From assembly GCF_963678635.1 (NCBI RefSeq), contig NC_087067.1:15445639-15509638 (forward strand): a DNA stretch of 64,000 nt. Reading direction: 5' to 3'. How positions within the stretch are numbered: position 1 is the first letter of the stretch; each line of letters opens with the position of its first letter. Under the pieces are notes generated by a model that saw only the letters and a program-made list of their open reading frames with translations, was not told where the DNA came from and ran no database searches. The translations under genes were made by a program, and so were the position numbers. Below are positions 1-11,254 of this stretch, piece by piece. Source of the DNA: Symsagittifera roscoffensis. Taxonomy: Eukaryota > Xenacoelomorpha > Acoela > Convolutidae.

Positions 1-1649
1 AAAAGTAGATAAACTCCACTTTACAAGAGAGGAAGTGCAAACTACACTTGAGAACTTGGGTATTGGGAAAGCAAAAGGTCCTGACGGTCTAGGAAATCTA
101 CTTCTTAAAAGTTTAGCTAAATATTTGGCTCCTTCACTGACACTCGTCTTTAACATAATTGGTAATAAACATGTCTACCCTTCCTTATGGAAATTGAGTA
201 TCGACTTGAGTATTGATCATAGAGAAAGACGGCGACAAACAAGACATTTCAAATTATCGTCTCATTGCGCTCTTGGCGTGCCTCTCAAAAGTTCTTGAAA
301 CATTAATTTTCGAAAAACTATACGTAGCCTTTGGACTTCATATCTGCAAAGAACAACATGGATTCACCAAATGTAAATCCACAATGACTCAAATGATCTT
401 ATATCTCAGTGAAGTATTTGACCAATTCGAATCTCCAACACTGACTGCTCTATACCTCGACTTCGAAAAGGCGTTCGACAAGGTCAGTCATGAAAAATTA
501 ATAGAAAAATTGCAAAATAATGGCATCACTGGAGGAGCTTTGGAGCTGCTTGAAAGCTACCTGGAAGGTCGAAAACACCGAGCAAAAGTTGGAAACTCGA
601 TCTCTTCAGAACTCGAAGTCAAACGTGGAGTTCCACAAGGCTCAGTACTGGGTCCTCTGTTCTTCATAATCTTTATAAATGATCTCCCAGAGTGTATCAT
701 GTCAAGTTGTTTCGGATACCCGGATGACTATAAAGTTATTGCTACCAACACGATCACTCTACAAATTGATGCGACCAGAATATGGAAATGGTGTAGCCAG
801 AATTTGATGACATTAAACATCAGCAAATGTAAAACGCTAAACTTAAAAGAAAACGGGAGTTTTTCAATGAACGGAAAGAAACAAACACAGAAGGAAAAAG
901 ATCTGGGAATAATTGTATCGAACGACTTGACATGGACTGCAAACGCCGAAAGAAGATGTGAGAACGCAATCAAAGTATTTTTCACTATAAAACGAAACAT
1001 CGCTAATGGTACAAGTTGGATTGCAACAAAGAATCTTTACCGGAGCTACATTGTCCCAATCATTTCATACGGTGCAATTCTTTGGAAACCAAATAAATCA
1101 GAATTGAGAATGATAGAAAACCTTCAGGAAAAAGCTTCGAAGTGGATCCTTGGTACCAATAGATTAGACTCTAAAGATAAAACGATTTTCAATTCTACCA
1201 CTACCCTTGTATCACGAAATGCACGTTCTTTTGACATTTGTCGACATAGTGAAAGGCAGGTATAATATTGAGTAGGAATCTTTTGTTCAAGTACAATACA
1301 AATCAGAACAAAACACGAGAGCACAGGAATTGAAGTTCTATAAAACACGAATTCTGTTGAAGAAGAAACAAGAAAGTGACTTTTGGACAAGAGTTACCTT
1401 CTTAGCAAACACAGTTGCACAAAAGATAGGGATTAATCTTGGCGAATTGGAAAATCCAAAAAATAAAATCGCGGAAGTTTACAAAAATTATTTTGTCAAT
1501 AAATATAATCTCGAAGATATATGCTCCTGGAGACTGACATGTAATTGTCAGAACTGCAGAAATCAACACAAACTCAAATGAACTTTGGAAAACTGGAACT
1601 CGGGAATATCTCCCCTGGGTGCTACCTTAAATTCTGATTTTGATTATTA
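1..1649 (+). mobile_element. LINE retrotransposon, 3' part (reverse transcriptase), decayed
   Basis: This is the 3' part of a non-LTR retrotransposon cut by the window edge. The reading frames at 35-298, 213-1265 and 1330-1581 follow one another. They show the RT fingers start (GKAKGPDGL), the first aspartate block (LYLDFEKAFDKVSHEKL), the GVPQGSVLGPLFF block and an active-site box reading YPDD at about 717-728 where YADD is usual. The C-terminal piece ends in a Cys-rich segment (CSWRLTCNCQNC) like that at the end of some CR1/Rex/Jockey-type LINEs. The frame changes near 200-215 and again between 1265 and 1330, so it is dead. The 3' end near 1649 has a short TGATTTTGATTATTATT tail. The clade call is tentative; the RT call is secure. 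Confidence 0.85.
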
Positions 1650-2537
1650 TTGTGCCATTCTGCCAGATGGCACAGCGCATTCTGATGGAGGTGGAACCGT
1701 TGCTGGGAGCCTCAGGGTATCGGACCCGAAGGAACATAGTGAGAACCCATGGGGAGTATCCTTGCCACTGCTTGGCGCAGACGTTGTGGTACCCCAAACG
1801 CGGGAATCTGATGCTAGTATGGGACGTGGAGGAGTTGTACTCTACGGGGTTGCCCGATCAGAATCAACAGGTGTCAATCGTGGTGGTTAGTGCCATGCTG
1901 GCAGTGAGATGGTGGAGTCTAACGCGGACACACCGAATTGTTACAAACCGTGCCGACTCCTGAACAGCTGAGCAACGTGAAGATGAGTCGTGAATTGGAT
2001 CTTTTCAGAACCACCTGCAAGGTTCTGAGAATACCCAAAGGCATTGAAAGAATATGGTCCAGGCAAAGATTGATGCCTTGGTTCCGTGCAGTGATGACAT
2101 CATGGATGTAGGAACGCGCGAAGCGTCATATGTCGAGGAGCACGGAAGCCTATCAATCTTTCCAGCTAGATATAGGACCGGGAGCCTATAAGAGAGCATT
2201 CCTGATGCACAGAAACGCGGTCACCACGGCGGTGAAGAGAGTAGCTGGAGCGCCTTGTGTAACTGAAGATGAAAAGAAATAGGTCTTAAGAGCTGACCTA
2301 GAACGAAATGTGAGCCTATGTCTTCACAACAGCTTTTGCAGGAACCGGGAGCAGAAGGTGAATGTGGACTTGCTACCTTGTTGCAAACCGAAGCTGTTGG
2401 AACAGGAGAGTTGGGGCACGGCCCGCAACTCCATGGACATGCTGGAGAAAGTCCTAGAAGACAGCGAAGCTGAAGATCAGGATGGAGAAGCGATGGAATG
2501 AAGATTATGAACAAAGAGAACAAGTGAAGACGTGATC

Positions 2538-2564
2538 AAAGAAGAAAAGAGAAGGAGAGAAAAC
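2538..2564 (+). promoter_or_regulatory. Polypurine tract of element A
   Basis: A purine run made of GAAGAAAAGAGAAGGAGAG and its flanks lies directly before the LTR, which begins TTGATTG. The same arrangement (purine run, C, then TTGAGTG) occurs in element B at 8426 and 30307. This independently places the LTR start in both families. Confidence 0.7.
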
Positions 2565-2565
2565 T

Positions 2566-4157
2566 TGATTGTCTTTGTGTGTTAAAACTTGAACCAATCA
2601 ACCAAGTTTTGATTATTGAACTTGTTAAACTTTTTGTTTTGATTTAGTTTGGTCAAACCAAACTTTGAGAAATGTTACAATTGTTAAAATTGTTGAAAGA
2701 AAACTTTAGTTATACTATTTATGTATATATATAGAACATAGGTGAGTATATTTACCTATTTAAACATGACTGAAGTTTTTAACTTGTGTAAGACACAATT
2801 TCACTGTGTGGCGACATGGTAAGTTTGAGTAAACTCGCTCGAGAAGGGTGGGTAACTCAATAACTTTCCTAGCCCAAGAGTTTCTTAGTTTTAATATTGA
2901 AAGGACTGCATAAATAACTGATTATACTTGGTGAATGACGTTAAGTTAATTTTAACGGGTACGTGGCCGTGCCACGTCCCACTTTTTACTCACAAAGAGC
3001 GAAAAGAAGTTTTATGGCAAGACGACGTAAGTAGTCAGAAAAGAAATTTTATCTAGGACACTCCTCATGGTGCAAATTTTGTGAAAATGTTGAAAGGCAG
3101 TGAGATGTAGTACGATGCCATTTCTGAACACGTAGTGAGTTGAGGTGGAGTAGATAAAATTCATTTTCTTATGCGATTTGTAAGATTGATTACAGAGAAC
3201 TGGAACACTACTTGACGATAACCCGGTGTTATGCGATCAATAGGGACTTTGATGGGGACTTGTCCGGGGAGTATGTGCCATTCTGCCAGATGGCACAGCG
3301 CAACCTTCCGGCGACACGAAATAAAACGAATAAAGGCCTTAGGAACGAAAAAGTATTGCGAAGGAGGGTAGGAATATTCTGGAATTTTTATTTTTAAAAT
3401 TTCGATTGAAGAGTGGATATTTCTCAGAAATACAAAAAAGACGGCCATTTTGACGAAAAACGACGAAAAAACAGAACAACGACAAATATTGTGGAAAACT
3501 GTCGCACAAGAGACGAAAAATACGAAGCCTCTTATCGTGGCAACAACACACGATAAGAGTCTTAGCAGTGGAGATTGGTGGAGAAGGAAGCTTCAGTGGG
3601 GAAGAAATATTCCACGGAACCCTCCCGTGCCACAAATTGGAAGAGATAAGAACGTTACCTCAGGAAGATAACGGGAGCGGAGGCTTGGTCCCCCAGAGAC
3701 TGTTTTATGTGAAGGGACTAGATAAAACTAACTTTGTAGCTACTTGGATGTCGTAGAACTCTGAATTAACACCGGTATTAATTGATATTTTAGAATATGA
3801 GTAGCTAGAAAGAGGAAAGGGTCAATCCATCTCCAATGGATTTAATATAGAACTGTCACACAAAAACATAATAAACTAGGTTGTTCGAGCCGTGTTTTTA
3901 ATGGCAATCACGTAGTCTGAGGATCCGAGACTCAGCTATGTGGTTGTGTTCGCATGTAAACGAAAGCTGATCAAAAGTCGTTTGACTGATGGCCTAAAAA
4001 TAGTAACTTTTTACTTAGCCCTAAGCAGACCAGAAAATCAACTGGCAAGGTCGAGACGGTGAAAAACGAGTAGAATTAAGGTAACTGACGCCTGCCAGTC
4101 GTTAATAGGTACTTTTTCTACGCTCCCTCGCTGTGTAGTATTTGGGCGAATGTTACA
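2566..4157 (+). repeat. LTR of element A (about 1.6 kb)
   Basis: It starts TGATTG after the polypurine tract and ends GAATGTTACA, the same terminus as the LTRs of element B. It contains an AATAAA at about 3871 followed by a GTTCGAGCC block that aligns with the B LTR. Only one LTR of this copy is in the window, so its age cannot be measured from LTR pairs. Confidence 0.7.
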
Positions 4158-4482
4158 TATTATTATTATTATTAATATTATTATACCAAAAATGGAGCAA
4201 AAAATAGTGCGAAAAGCCTATGAAAAGTAGTGCTAAAATATACTCAACACATAAACTTAGTATCGCATGTGTTGACCCTACTCTGATATGGCCAAAATTG
4301 AGTTGGTAATGGTCGACATGCAGAATTTGAGTATCTGACGTTAAACTAATCTACTATTCTTCTCTGTATATTTTCCTGGTATTGCATGTAAAATTTCTCC
4401 ATTACAAGTTTACAGATTGTGAACGCTGCGTGCATACTCGGCACAATATATGACAAAACAACTTTTACTAATCTATTATCTA
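4158..4482. other. Spacer between element A and the first Helitron-like element
   Basis: It begins with a short TTA/ATT microsatellite (about 4160-4192). No gene, RNA gene or recognisable repeat is seen in the rest. Confidence 0.5.
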
Positions 4483-4667
4483 TCTATTATATATTTAAAT
4501 GCCGGCTTCACTATCTCGCCATGTTTAAGCTTTTTCAACATATTATTTTTTGCATGTTTAAGCTATATCGTATATTGCAATGGTTAAGAATTTTTTTTCG
4601 ATTTTCCTATTTGATTTTATTGGTTAATTTACCGAGTTTAAAGTAAGCAGCCCAATATCGAATTAGG

Positions 4668-5070
4668 GGTGGGAATTTGGCCTCCAATTTTGAGTGCCCG
4701 AATCATTTTAGTTAACGAGATAAGACGATTTTGAGATTTTTTCAAAAATTTCAAACAACAAAATAATTTATAAATCTTGAACTTCTCAACCCTGTAGTTG
4801 GGTGCTCTCAGAGTACTCTAAGGAGTTACAAATCTTGCCTCCAAATATGACAGTTCAAATCTTTGTAGTTTTTGAGATATGATATTTTTTGTGTTTTTTC
4901 AGAAAACTTATATTAATTTTTTTTTCGCGAAATCTGAATTTCCCAACCCTGTAGTTGGGTCCTGTCAGAGTATTCTCAAAGATTGCGAATCTTGCCTCCT
5001 AATATGACTGCTCAATTCATTGTAGTTTTCGAGATATGGTATTTTTTGTGATTTTTTCAAAAATGTTCAG
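4668..5070 (+). repeat. Satellite monomers (about 157-180 bp) in Helitron-like element 1, left part
   Basis: Successive monomers carry CCCTGTAGTTGGGT, then TCTTGCCTCC-AATATGAC, then TTTGAGATATGA. The CCCTGTAG block recurs at 4790 and 4947, a spacing of 157 bp. The same monomer continues beyond the inserted elements at 31655 and recurs at 55219 and 60880-61860. Confidence 0.8.
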
Positions 5071-5454
5071 AAGAAGAAGAAGAAGAAGAAGAAAGAACAC
5101 TTGAATTACTATACAATAAAGAGCCGAGGCATCAGTGTAGCAAAGTGTAAATAATAAAATTGGTTATAAATTCATTGGTTACATCAAACAAAAACAAAAC
5201 ATCAGAAAACAAGCAATAAACAAAACAAAAAAACAAAATCGGTTACAGTTGATTAAAGTATAATTGGTTGATTAAAGTATATGAAGTTTCGGATACTATA
5301 GAAAAATAAAGATTTAAGAATTAGGAACAAGCTGGTAATAAATCTTTACAAACAATTTTACAGATAGTCCAATTATACAGTGTATATACAGAGTATATAC
5401 AGTTTCTCTTTCAAGCAATGTGTGAAAAACTAAACTGAATTAAAACATATAGAA

Positions 5455-7039
5455 CTAGCAAAAACGGAAATCACGCCACGTATTTGTATTAGTACATATA
5501 GGATTGTTTCTCAATTCACTCACGTAAAATTCTTTCAATTTTTTCTTGAATTCTGTTTTCGATTTTTCTAAATTGCGCAAAATTATGGGCAGTGAATTCC
5601 ATTTTTTAGAAGTCAAATGAAAAAATGATTTTTTGTAGAGAAGCAGTCGAACAATGTTTGTCAAAAATAATTTGTTTCGTTCTTTCGTTGAGCCTATAAT
5701 TGGTAGTCGGTAGTCTCAGTGTATTTTCAAAAGCCTTCTTTTTGTTTGTAAGATATTGGTATAAGTATGTTATACACTTTAAGTCAATTCTTTTCTCGAT
5801 TCCAATGAACGATTTGCTAATGCGAAGAAGGGAAGAAGATTTAAATTTCGATCTGAAATATGTTCTTTTTAGCGCCCAGTTCAACTGTTGCTCTAGAGAT
5901 AGCATCAAAGTAGCATTAATTTGTTGTGAAAAAATTTCTGAATAATCTAAATGTGATAAAACAAGACAATGAAGCAAGGCAACTAATGATAATGTCGGCA
6001 GTTGTTGTCCAATTGTATCAATAGTTTTAATCCCTTGGGCCATTTTTTGGAGAATTGTTTTGATTTGAGCATGAAAAGATAAATTTGAATCAAGAATTAT
6101 GCCTAAATATTTGCATTCTGATTTTTTGGCTACATAAGGCCCACTAATTACTAGTTTATCAGTATCCACATTTTTGCTATCATTTTTTTGACAAAATGTT
6201 ATAAATTCCGATTTAGATGCATTCAGATTCAACTGGTTCTCTGCAAAAAATTCCGTTAGATTATTGAGTGATTTTTGCAATCGATTCAAAGCATCCTCAG
6301 AACTTATAGAAGAGGAAAAAACCATACAGTCGTCAGCATATTGTACTAAAGTACAACCTTCATATAATCGCTCTTGTATGTCATTAACATATAAATTGAA
6401 CAACAACGGACCAAGTACCGTTCCTTGTGGGACACCTCGTTTTATTTCAATCCAGTCTGAAAAAATTCCATTGACGTTTACTCTTTGAATACGTTTGTTT
6501 AGGAAGCTAGCAATTAAAGCATTTGCTCCATTTGAAAAACCGAGAGAAAGCATTTTTTCAATTAAAACTTCATGCGAAATAGAATCAAAAGCCTTGGACA
6601 GATCTAATAAAGCTGCATGTACGATTTTTTTTGAATCTATTTGATTTCGAATACTTTCTGTCACATAAACAAGAGCATCTTGTGTTGAAATGTTTTTGCG
6701 AAATCCGAATTGAAATGGTGTCATTATTTGAAATTTGTCAAGATGTTCTGTTATTTGGGCATGTAAAATTTTTTCAAAATTTTTAGAAAAAGCACAAGTT
6801 ATTGATATTGGCCGACATTTTTTTGCATCCATTGGGTCATCTTTTTTAAACAAAGGGGTTACGTTTGCTTTTTTCAGTTCGATCGGGAAAATGTTCTCAT
6901 CTAAGCAAGTATTTATGACAAAATTTAAATGTGGAACTATAACTGATTGACCGTCAAGGATTGCCCAAGCAGGTACGGTACAAGGTCCGAGAGGTTTTCT
7001 AACATTGATTTTTCGAACTATATCAAAGCATTGCTTCAC
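5455..7039 (-). pseudogene. LINE reverse transcriptase domain (broken)
   Basis: The RT runs from 7039 down to about 5606 (477 codons) and its last part continues in another frame to 5455. Motifs in order are CRPISITCAFSKNFEKIL, ALLDLSKAFDSISHEVL, RGVPQGTVLGPLLFNLYVND, an intact QYADD box, and YLGIILDSNLSFHAQI. The C-terminal segment (FFHLTSKKWNSLPIILR) is the W-NSLP block common at the end of CR1/L2/Jockey ORF2 proteins. This is the best-preserved part of the LINE. It runs opposite to the surrounding LTR elements. Confidence 0.9.
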
Positions 7040-7250
7040 TGTAATGTGTTGAAAATGGAAAGGTGCAGATTCAGAGGCAGATTTGTTGTAATTCGGAGGC
7101 TTTTTTAGCGCCGAAAAATTCGCCTAAGTTTGAAAAAATATAATTTAAATGATTGGCAATTTTTTTGTCTTGGGTTATCATTTCACTGAAGGAATTTCGT
7201 AAAACTGTAATTTGATTGTTGCCAGAACATGTACCTCTAACTTGGTTAAT

Positions 7251-8342
7251 TTATTTCCATTTTTGTTGGATAGTGCTGAGAAGTGAAAAACAATTTTTTG
7301 AATGATCGAGTTGTTTATTTCTAATCAATTGGCTCATTTGATTACGTAAAAACTGGTACTTTGACCAATTATCGCTTGTGCTTTGACTGCGATATGATTT
7401 GAGTGAATTCTGTTTCTTAGTCAACAATTGCTGACATTCTGAATCGAACCATTCCGTTTTCAACACGTTTTTTGGTTTAAAATTACGAACAAACTTTTTT
7501 TCGATAGGAGCATGTTGCTGTAGAGCACAAGAAATTAAATAAGTCATCGTCGAGAACATGTTTTGTGCGTCTGTACATTGATATAAAAGATACCAAGGAA
7601 TAGCGGAGAGTGAATTGCAAAATTCATTTTTCTGATAATTTTTCTTATTGAAAGTCGAAATTATCCTCGGTAAAATTTTGCCGCATTTTATATCCGTCAA
7701 AATAAATGAAGCAAAATGGTCGGTTTTATAAGGTGTATCAAAACAAAATTCAATGCCGTTTGTTTCATAGTCACTGATAATATAGTCGATATGAGTTTTT
7801 GTTGAGGAACTAATTCTGGCCTCATCGTATGGACAAAAAACCTTCAATTCATATGGAATAATTATAGAATCTAAATTTTCTTTTTCTTTGCTATCCAGAT
7901 AATTTATGTTATAATCACCCAGAAGCGTAATTTTATTAGAAACTGAAAATGCATTATCTATGTTAAGCGTTAATTGTTCCAAAAAATCAATAAAGTTTGA
8001 TCTGCTTGGGTTATAACTTAAATTAACTAACATTTTTTTTTACTGGAAATGTTAAATGTAGATTTGCACTCAACCCACACTGACTAATATTTTTCTTTAT
8101 CAAATAAATTTAAATCAGGCCTCAATTTCGGAGCCAATTCGACTGGTATATATAACTTAATGCCACCGCCTTTCTTTTTTACAGCTGATTGCCTATCATA
8201 TCTGAACATCGCATGCGTTCTAGGTTGGAAATTCCATATATTGTCACTATCTTCTTTTTTAAGCCACGTTTCGGAAATTCCTATAATTGTATTTTCGCCC
8301 ATATCATCAAGAATTTTTTTCAATTGCATCCGTTTTTTCATT
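7251..8342 (-). pseudogene. LINE endonuclease domain (broken, N-terminus missing)
   Basis: Two adjoining reading frames cover an apurinic-type endonuclease that nicks target DNA during LINE insertion. The upstream piece has IIGISETWL and the GGGIKLYI stretch. The downstream piece has the GDYNINY block and the late KTHIDYII block. A frame break lies between 8033 and 8084. The segment 7040-7250, between this domain and the RT, also has no continuous frame. Confidence 0.85.
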
Positions 8343-8442
8343 GCCGTATCTAGTACTTCAGGGTGCGGCACCTCCAAGGCGAAGAGTGCGAGATGAGTGG
8401 ATGGTTCGAATGGATCTTGAGTCTTGAGAGGGAAGGGGGGCT
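8343..8442 (+). mobile_element. 3' internal end and polypurine tract of an element-B copy lying upstream of the left LTR
   Basis: These 100 bases match 30224-30323, which encode the last residues of the final accessory reading frame (SSTSGCGTSKAKSAR, stop) and the polypurine tract. In a simple LTR insertion this sequence should not precede the left LTR. The segment therefore looks like the tail of another element-B copy that shared this LTR. Confidence 0.7.
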
Positions 8443-8525
8443 TGAGTGTGGATCCGGGTGAAACCTGGGTTCACGAAAAAGAAATTTTAACGAAACAGAT
8501 ATTGTTATTAATATGCTATATCTAT

Positions 8526-8533
8526 TATATAAA
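8526..8533 (+). promoter_or_regulatory. TATA box in left LTR (U3)
   Basis: TATATAAA lies 83 bases inside the LTR and is kept in the right LTR near 30407-30414. It is a candidate promoter for the genomic RNA. Transcription start is not otherwise visible. Confidence 0.45.
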
Positions 8534-9439
8534 TCAAAATGCTGCATGACAATTTCCTAATTGAATGGGACAAAAGAAATTTTAAATAATTGGCTTGAAA
8601 AGCGAGAATTCATAGGTGCAGGTGTGTGCAGATTTTGATTGCTGTTCAGCGATAGTGTGAAAATTTTACATGGCCGTGAATTTTGGGGTGTAGATAAGCT
8701 TAAGTCTGCTACAAACTTCTGTAAATGACCACTGGCACTGTACCTTGAGCAACACTCGGTTTTCGGGGACTCACTGGCAGACGACAGCACGCGATGAGGA
8801 CATCGATCTCGAGTCCGGGGAGTATGTGCCAGTCGGTCATATTTGGAAGTTTGACCTTGAGAGAAGCAAAAAACACTTGATTTTGGAGTGAAATTTAATT
8901 TTTCAAAAATTCGAATGGAGCCTGTGATGCACAATTTTCTCGCGATAACTGAAAGTCGAAAAAGAGAATTCAGAACAATCGAGTGACAATCGCGGGAAAG
9001 TTGCAAGATAAATCACTAGGAAATTGCCATTCGCAATTTCCGAGACAATAATAATCTAGAGTAGAGCTGTCCCATTCGAAACAGAGGCAAGTGTATTCCC
9101 ACGAACTGGATTATTGTGACTTGACTGGAGTATTATTCTAAACTGGACCAGAGTGAACCTTCGGTGGAAAGGTGGACAGCTTGAGTGTCCCAATGGTCCA
9201 CATAAAACTGCATTCTAGAGTACAAACTTATTCCTGTTGTTGAAACTGACAAACATTAAACTCATTTAGTTACACTATTTAATTCTTGAGTTGCTTACCG
9301 ACTTAATTACTCCCAATTCTTGAGCGTGCTACAATGTGAGTACCAATTTAAATTTCTAGAGTGTGTTTTATAATTGTTATGTTGAGGTAAGGCGAGTTTT
9401 AGGTTGATCCATCTGAAATGGATCAAAGTTCCACTGTCT

Positions 9440-9445
9440 AATAAA
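9440..9445 (+). promoter_or_regulatory. AATAAA polyadenylation signal in LTR
   Basis: AATAAA is followed by a TTGTTCCGACCCGG block. The same arrangement is seen in the LTR of element A, which suggests it marks the R/U5 side of the LTR. Confidence 0.45.
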
Positions 9446-9743
9446 AAGTAACTTAACGGATTGTTCCGACCCGGTTTTTAACGGCGTTCATGTATTTTGG
9501 GTTTCCAGAGACCTAAGTATGGGGACGTTCTTAATTCTAGAGTGGGGGGATATTTTAGTAGTAGCCTTTAAGCTGTAACGGGTCGTAGTCTCATGTCACA
9601 AACGAACCGAATTGGCTCCGACTGATTTGAGGTAGAAAAACACAAGAGATAGTGTCCCTGACTCTTGAGCCAATGGTTATAGGGCCTATTTTTCTTAAGC
9701 TTCATGTGTGACTGCAGTAGACGAATGTTACATAGTGTTTTTA

Positions 9744-9761
9744 TGGCGCTCCTGGGTGTTT
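9744..9761 (+). promoter_or_regulatory. Putative tRNA primer-binding site of element B
   Basis: TGGCGCTCCTGGGTGTTT begins with TGG (complement of a tRNA CCA end) eleven bases after the LTR. Its layout fits acceptor stem plus T-stem complementarity. I cannot name the tRNA. Confidence 0.5.
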
Positions 9762-10210
9762 ATGACATCAAGGATACGGAGTCGAACCCACTTGAGACAG
9801 CTTCGGGCTAAATGCCCATTCTAGAGTACCGGCGGTGCGGTTCGACAGGAACGTGCAAACTTTCCGGTTGTACCGTGATAGCTTTTTAAGAAAACTCGAG
9901 AAAACTTCCTAGTACGCTCTCCGAACGAGGCTTAGCTAACCGAGTAAAGGGGGGCAACTAGGGGGACAAAAACACGAGCAAAAAGAGAAAAAGCAAAACA
10001 AAAACCAGAAAACGAAAAAAGACAGTGACTTTGACACCAGATTAGTTGGATCAAACCTTTATATTAATTAAATAGTATACCCATACTGTTTTACAAGTTC
10101 GATCGTTTCGATCAACCTAGCAATTTAACCCAGTAACCTCAATAAAGTGCCCGAGTGTGGGGCGTTGTCAAGGGTTTTTAGATAGCTTGGAACTTAGCTG
10201 GACAACAAGG

Positions 10211-10390
10211 AGACTTGACTGGAAGAGGTGACCAGCCGAGTGGGAAAGTGGTTCAGGAGCACTTGAGCTGAACCAATAGGAGACTTGACTGGAAGAGGTG
10301 ACCAGCCGAGTGGGAAAGTGGTTCAGGAGCACTTGAGCTGAACCAATAGGAGACTGGACTGGAAGAGGTGACCAGTCGAGTGGGAAAGTA
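10211..10390 (+). repeat. 70-bp tandem repeat, about 2.6 copies, in element B leader
   Basis: Units start at 10211, 10281 and 10351. Each contains GGAAGAGGTGACCAG and GAGTGGGAAAGT, and the first two are identical by eye over most of their length. Confidence 0.9.
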
Positions 10391-11254
10391 GCCAAGAAGG
10401 ATTTGGCAGTTCTCGAGTTCTCAAGTTGGGCAGAACGGGTATCGTTAAAATTCATATTACATTATAGGAAATAAGTGTAAAATTGGATAAGCGATATCCC
10501 CCGGTTTTGAGGAACGTTTTTACTTGAGCAGTCCTGGAGACACGTCTACGGTTTTCTCTTGAGAGGTTTAGCACCCGGCGCTTAAGGTAATTTTAGGCTT
10601 AAGAAGGGGGGCTAAAAAGAGGAGAGGTTAGAAGGGGGGCTGGTTAAGTTAGAGGTTGGCGGTTGTAAATTGTAAAAAGGGGGAAAATTAGAGTAACTAA
10701 TTAGTCGACATCGTTGACTTAGTTACATTAGACATTAACACGCGTTGGTAATAATAAGTGGATATCGAAATTTGAACTTGAGTTAAGGAAGGTACCCTGG
10801 TCGGATCGGTAGGGGGGAACGGACATAGACAGTTTTTGTGATACCCAATAAGATCGCTAGCAGGGGGGAAGGAAACGCGTGGCAATTAGGTACCAGACAT
10901 TTTTTTTCCGACAAAAGGTAGACATTGGTCACCTTTGAATTTTAGGTGGGCTCATCTTTCCGTTTTTATTATTTTTTCTAGCTTGGATTTTTGTTGCATT
11001 TTGGTGAGGATTTGTGTTTAGTTTTTATACGAACAGGTGATCACAAGATACCTGCGCACAGGTTTTGATCTCAAGTTGCTTGGAACATTGAAAGAGAGGT
11101 AATTAAAAAGAAATAAGAAAGAGGGGGGTCAGCATTTGGCTTTTAAGAGAGGGTTTTTGGGAAAATTTTACTAGAGCTTGAGTGGTGGCACGAGGTACAG
11201 TGAATCAAGAAGTCCCCATAACGAAGAAGAAAGAAGTCCCACCGCTCAGACACT

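Larger units (their letters stand above)
1651..4157 (+). mobile_element. Giant LTR element, family A: 3' remnant (Ty3/gypsy-like relative of family B)
   Basis: This is an old fossil made of the last internal coding segment (about 1680-2501), a polypurine tract and one LTR (2566-4157). The coding segment matches, at protein level, the last accessory region of element B at about 29400-30200: both share the CPCHCLAQT-WYP block and a later W-R-PWFRA block. The LTR also has the same layout as the B LTR, with a GTCCGGGGAGTATGTGCCA motif, a polyadenylation-signal region followed by TTGTTCG or TTGTTCC, and the terminal GAATGTTACA. The gag-pol part is absent. It is broken, and clearly older and more diverged than element B. 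Confidence 0.8.
5071..8342 (-). mobile_element. CR1/L2-like LINE, 5'-truncated, inserted in Helitron-like element 1
   Basis: This non-LTR retrotransposon reads right to left. It has an APE-type endonuclease (pieces at 8084-8342 and 7251-8033) with IIGISETWLKKED, GGGIKLYIP, LLGDYNINYLD and a THIDYII block, then an RT. The 3' untranslated part runs to a trinucleotide tail, (AAG)n on the plus strand at 5071-5094, as in CR1/L2-type LINEs with microsatellite tails. The first residues of the endonuclease are missing, so the copy is 5'-truncated at 8342, where LTR-element sequence begins. The frame is broken between the endonuclease pieces, between endonuclease and RT, and near 5606-5664. Confidence 0.88.
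8443..9732 (+). repeat. Left LTR of element B
   Basis: It begins TGAGTG after a polypurine tract and ends GAATGTTACA. It has a TATATAAA box at 8526-8533, an AATAAA at 9440-9445, and twelve CTNGAG hexamers in 1290 bp. A 149-codon minus-strand open frame is shared with the other LTR but resembles nothing I know. Confidence 0.88.

Noticed and set aside
8557-9006. 149-codon minus-strand frame in the left LTR, also present at 30438-30887
   Set aside because: It is the same in both LTRs only because the LTRs are recent copies of each other. It lies antisense within the promoter and leader region and resembles no family.
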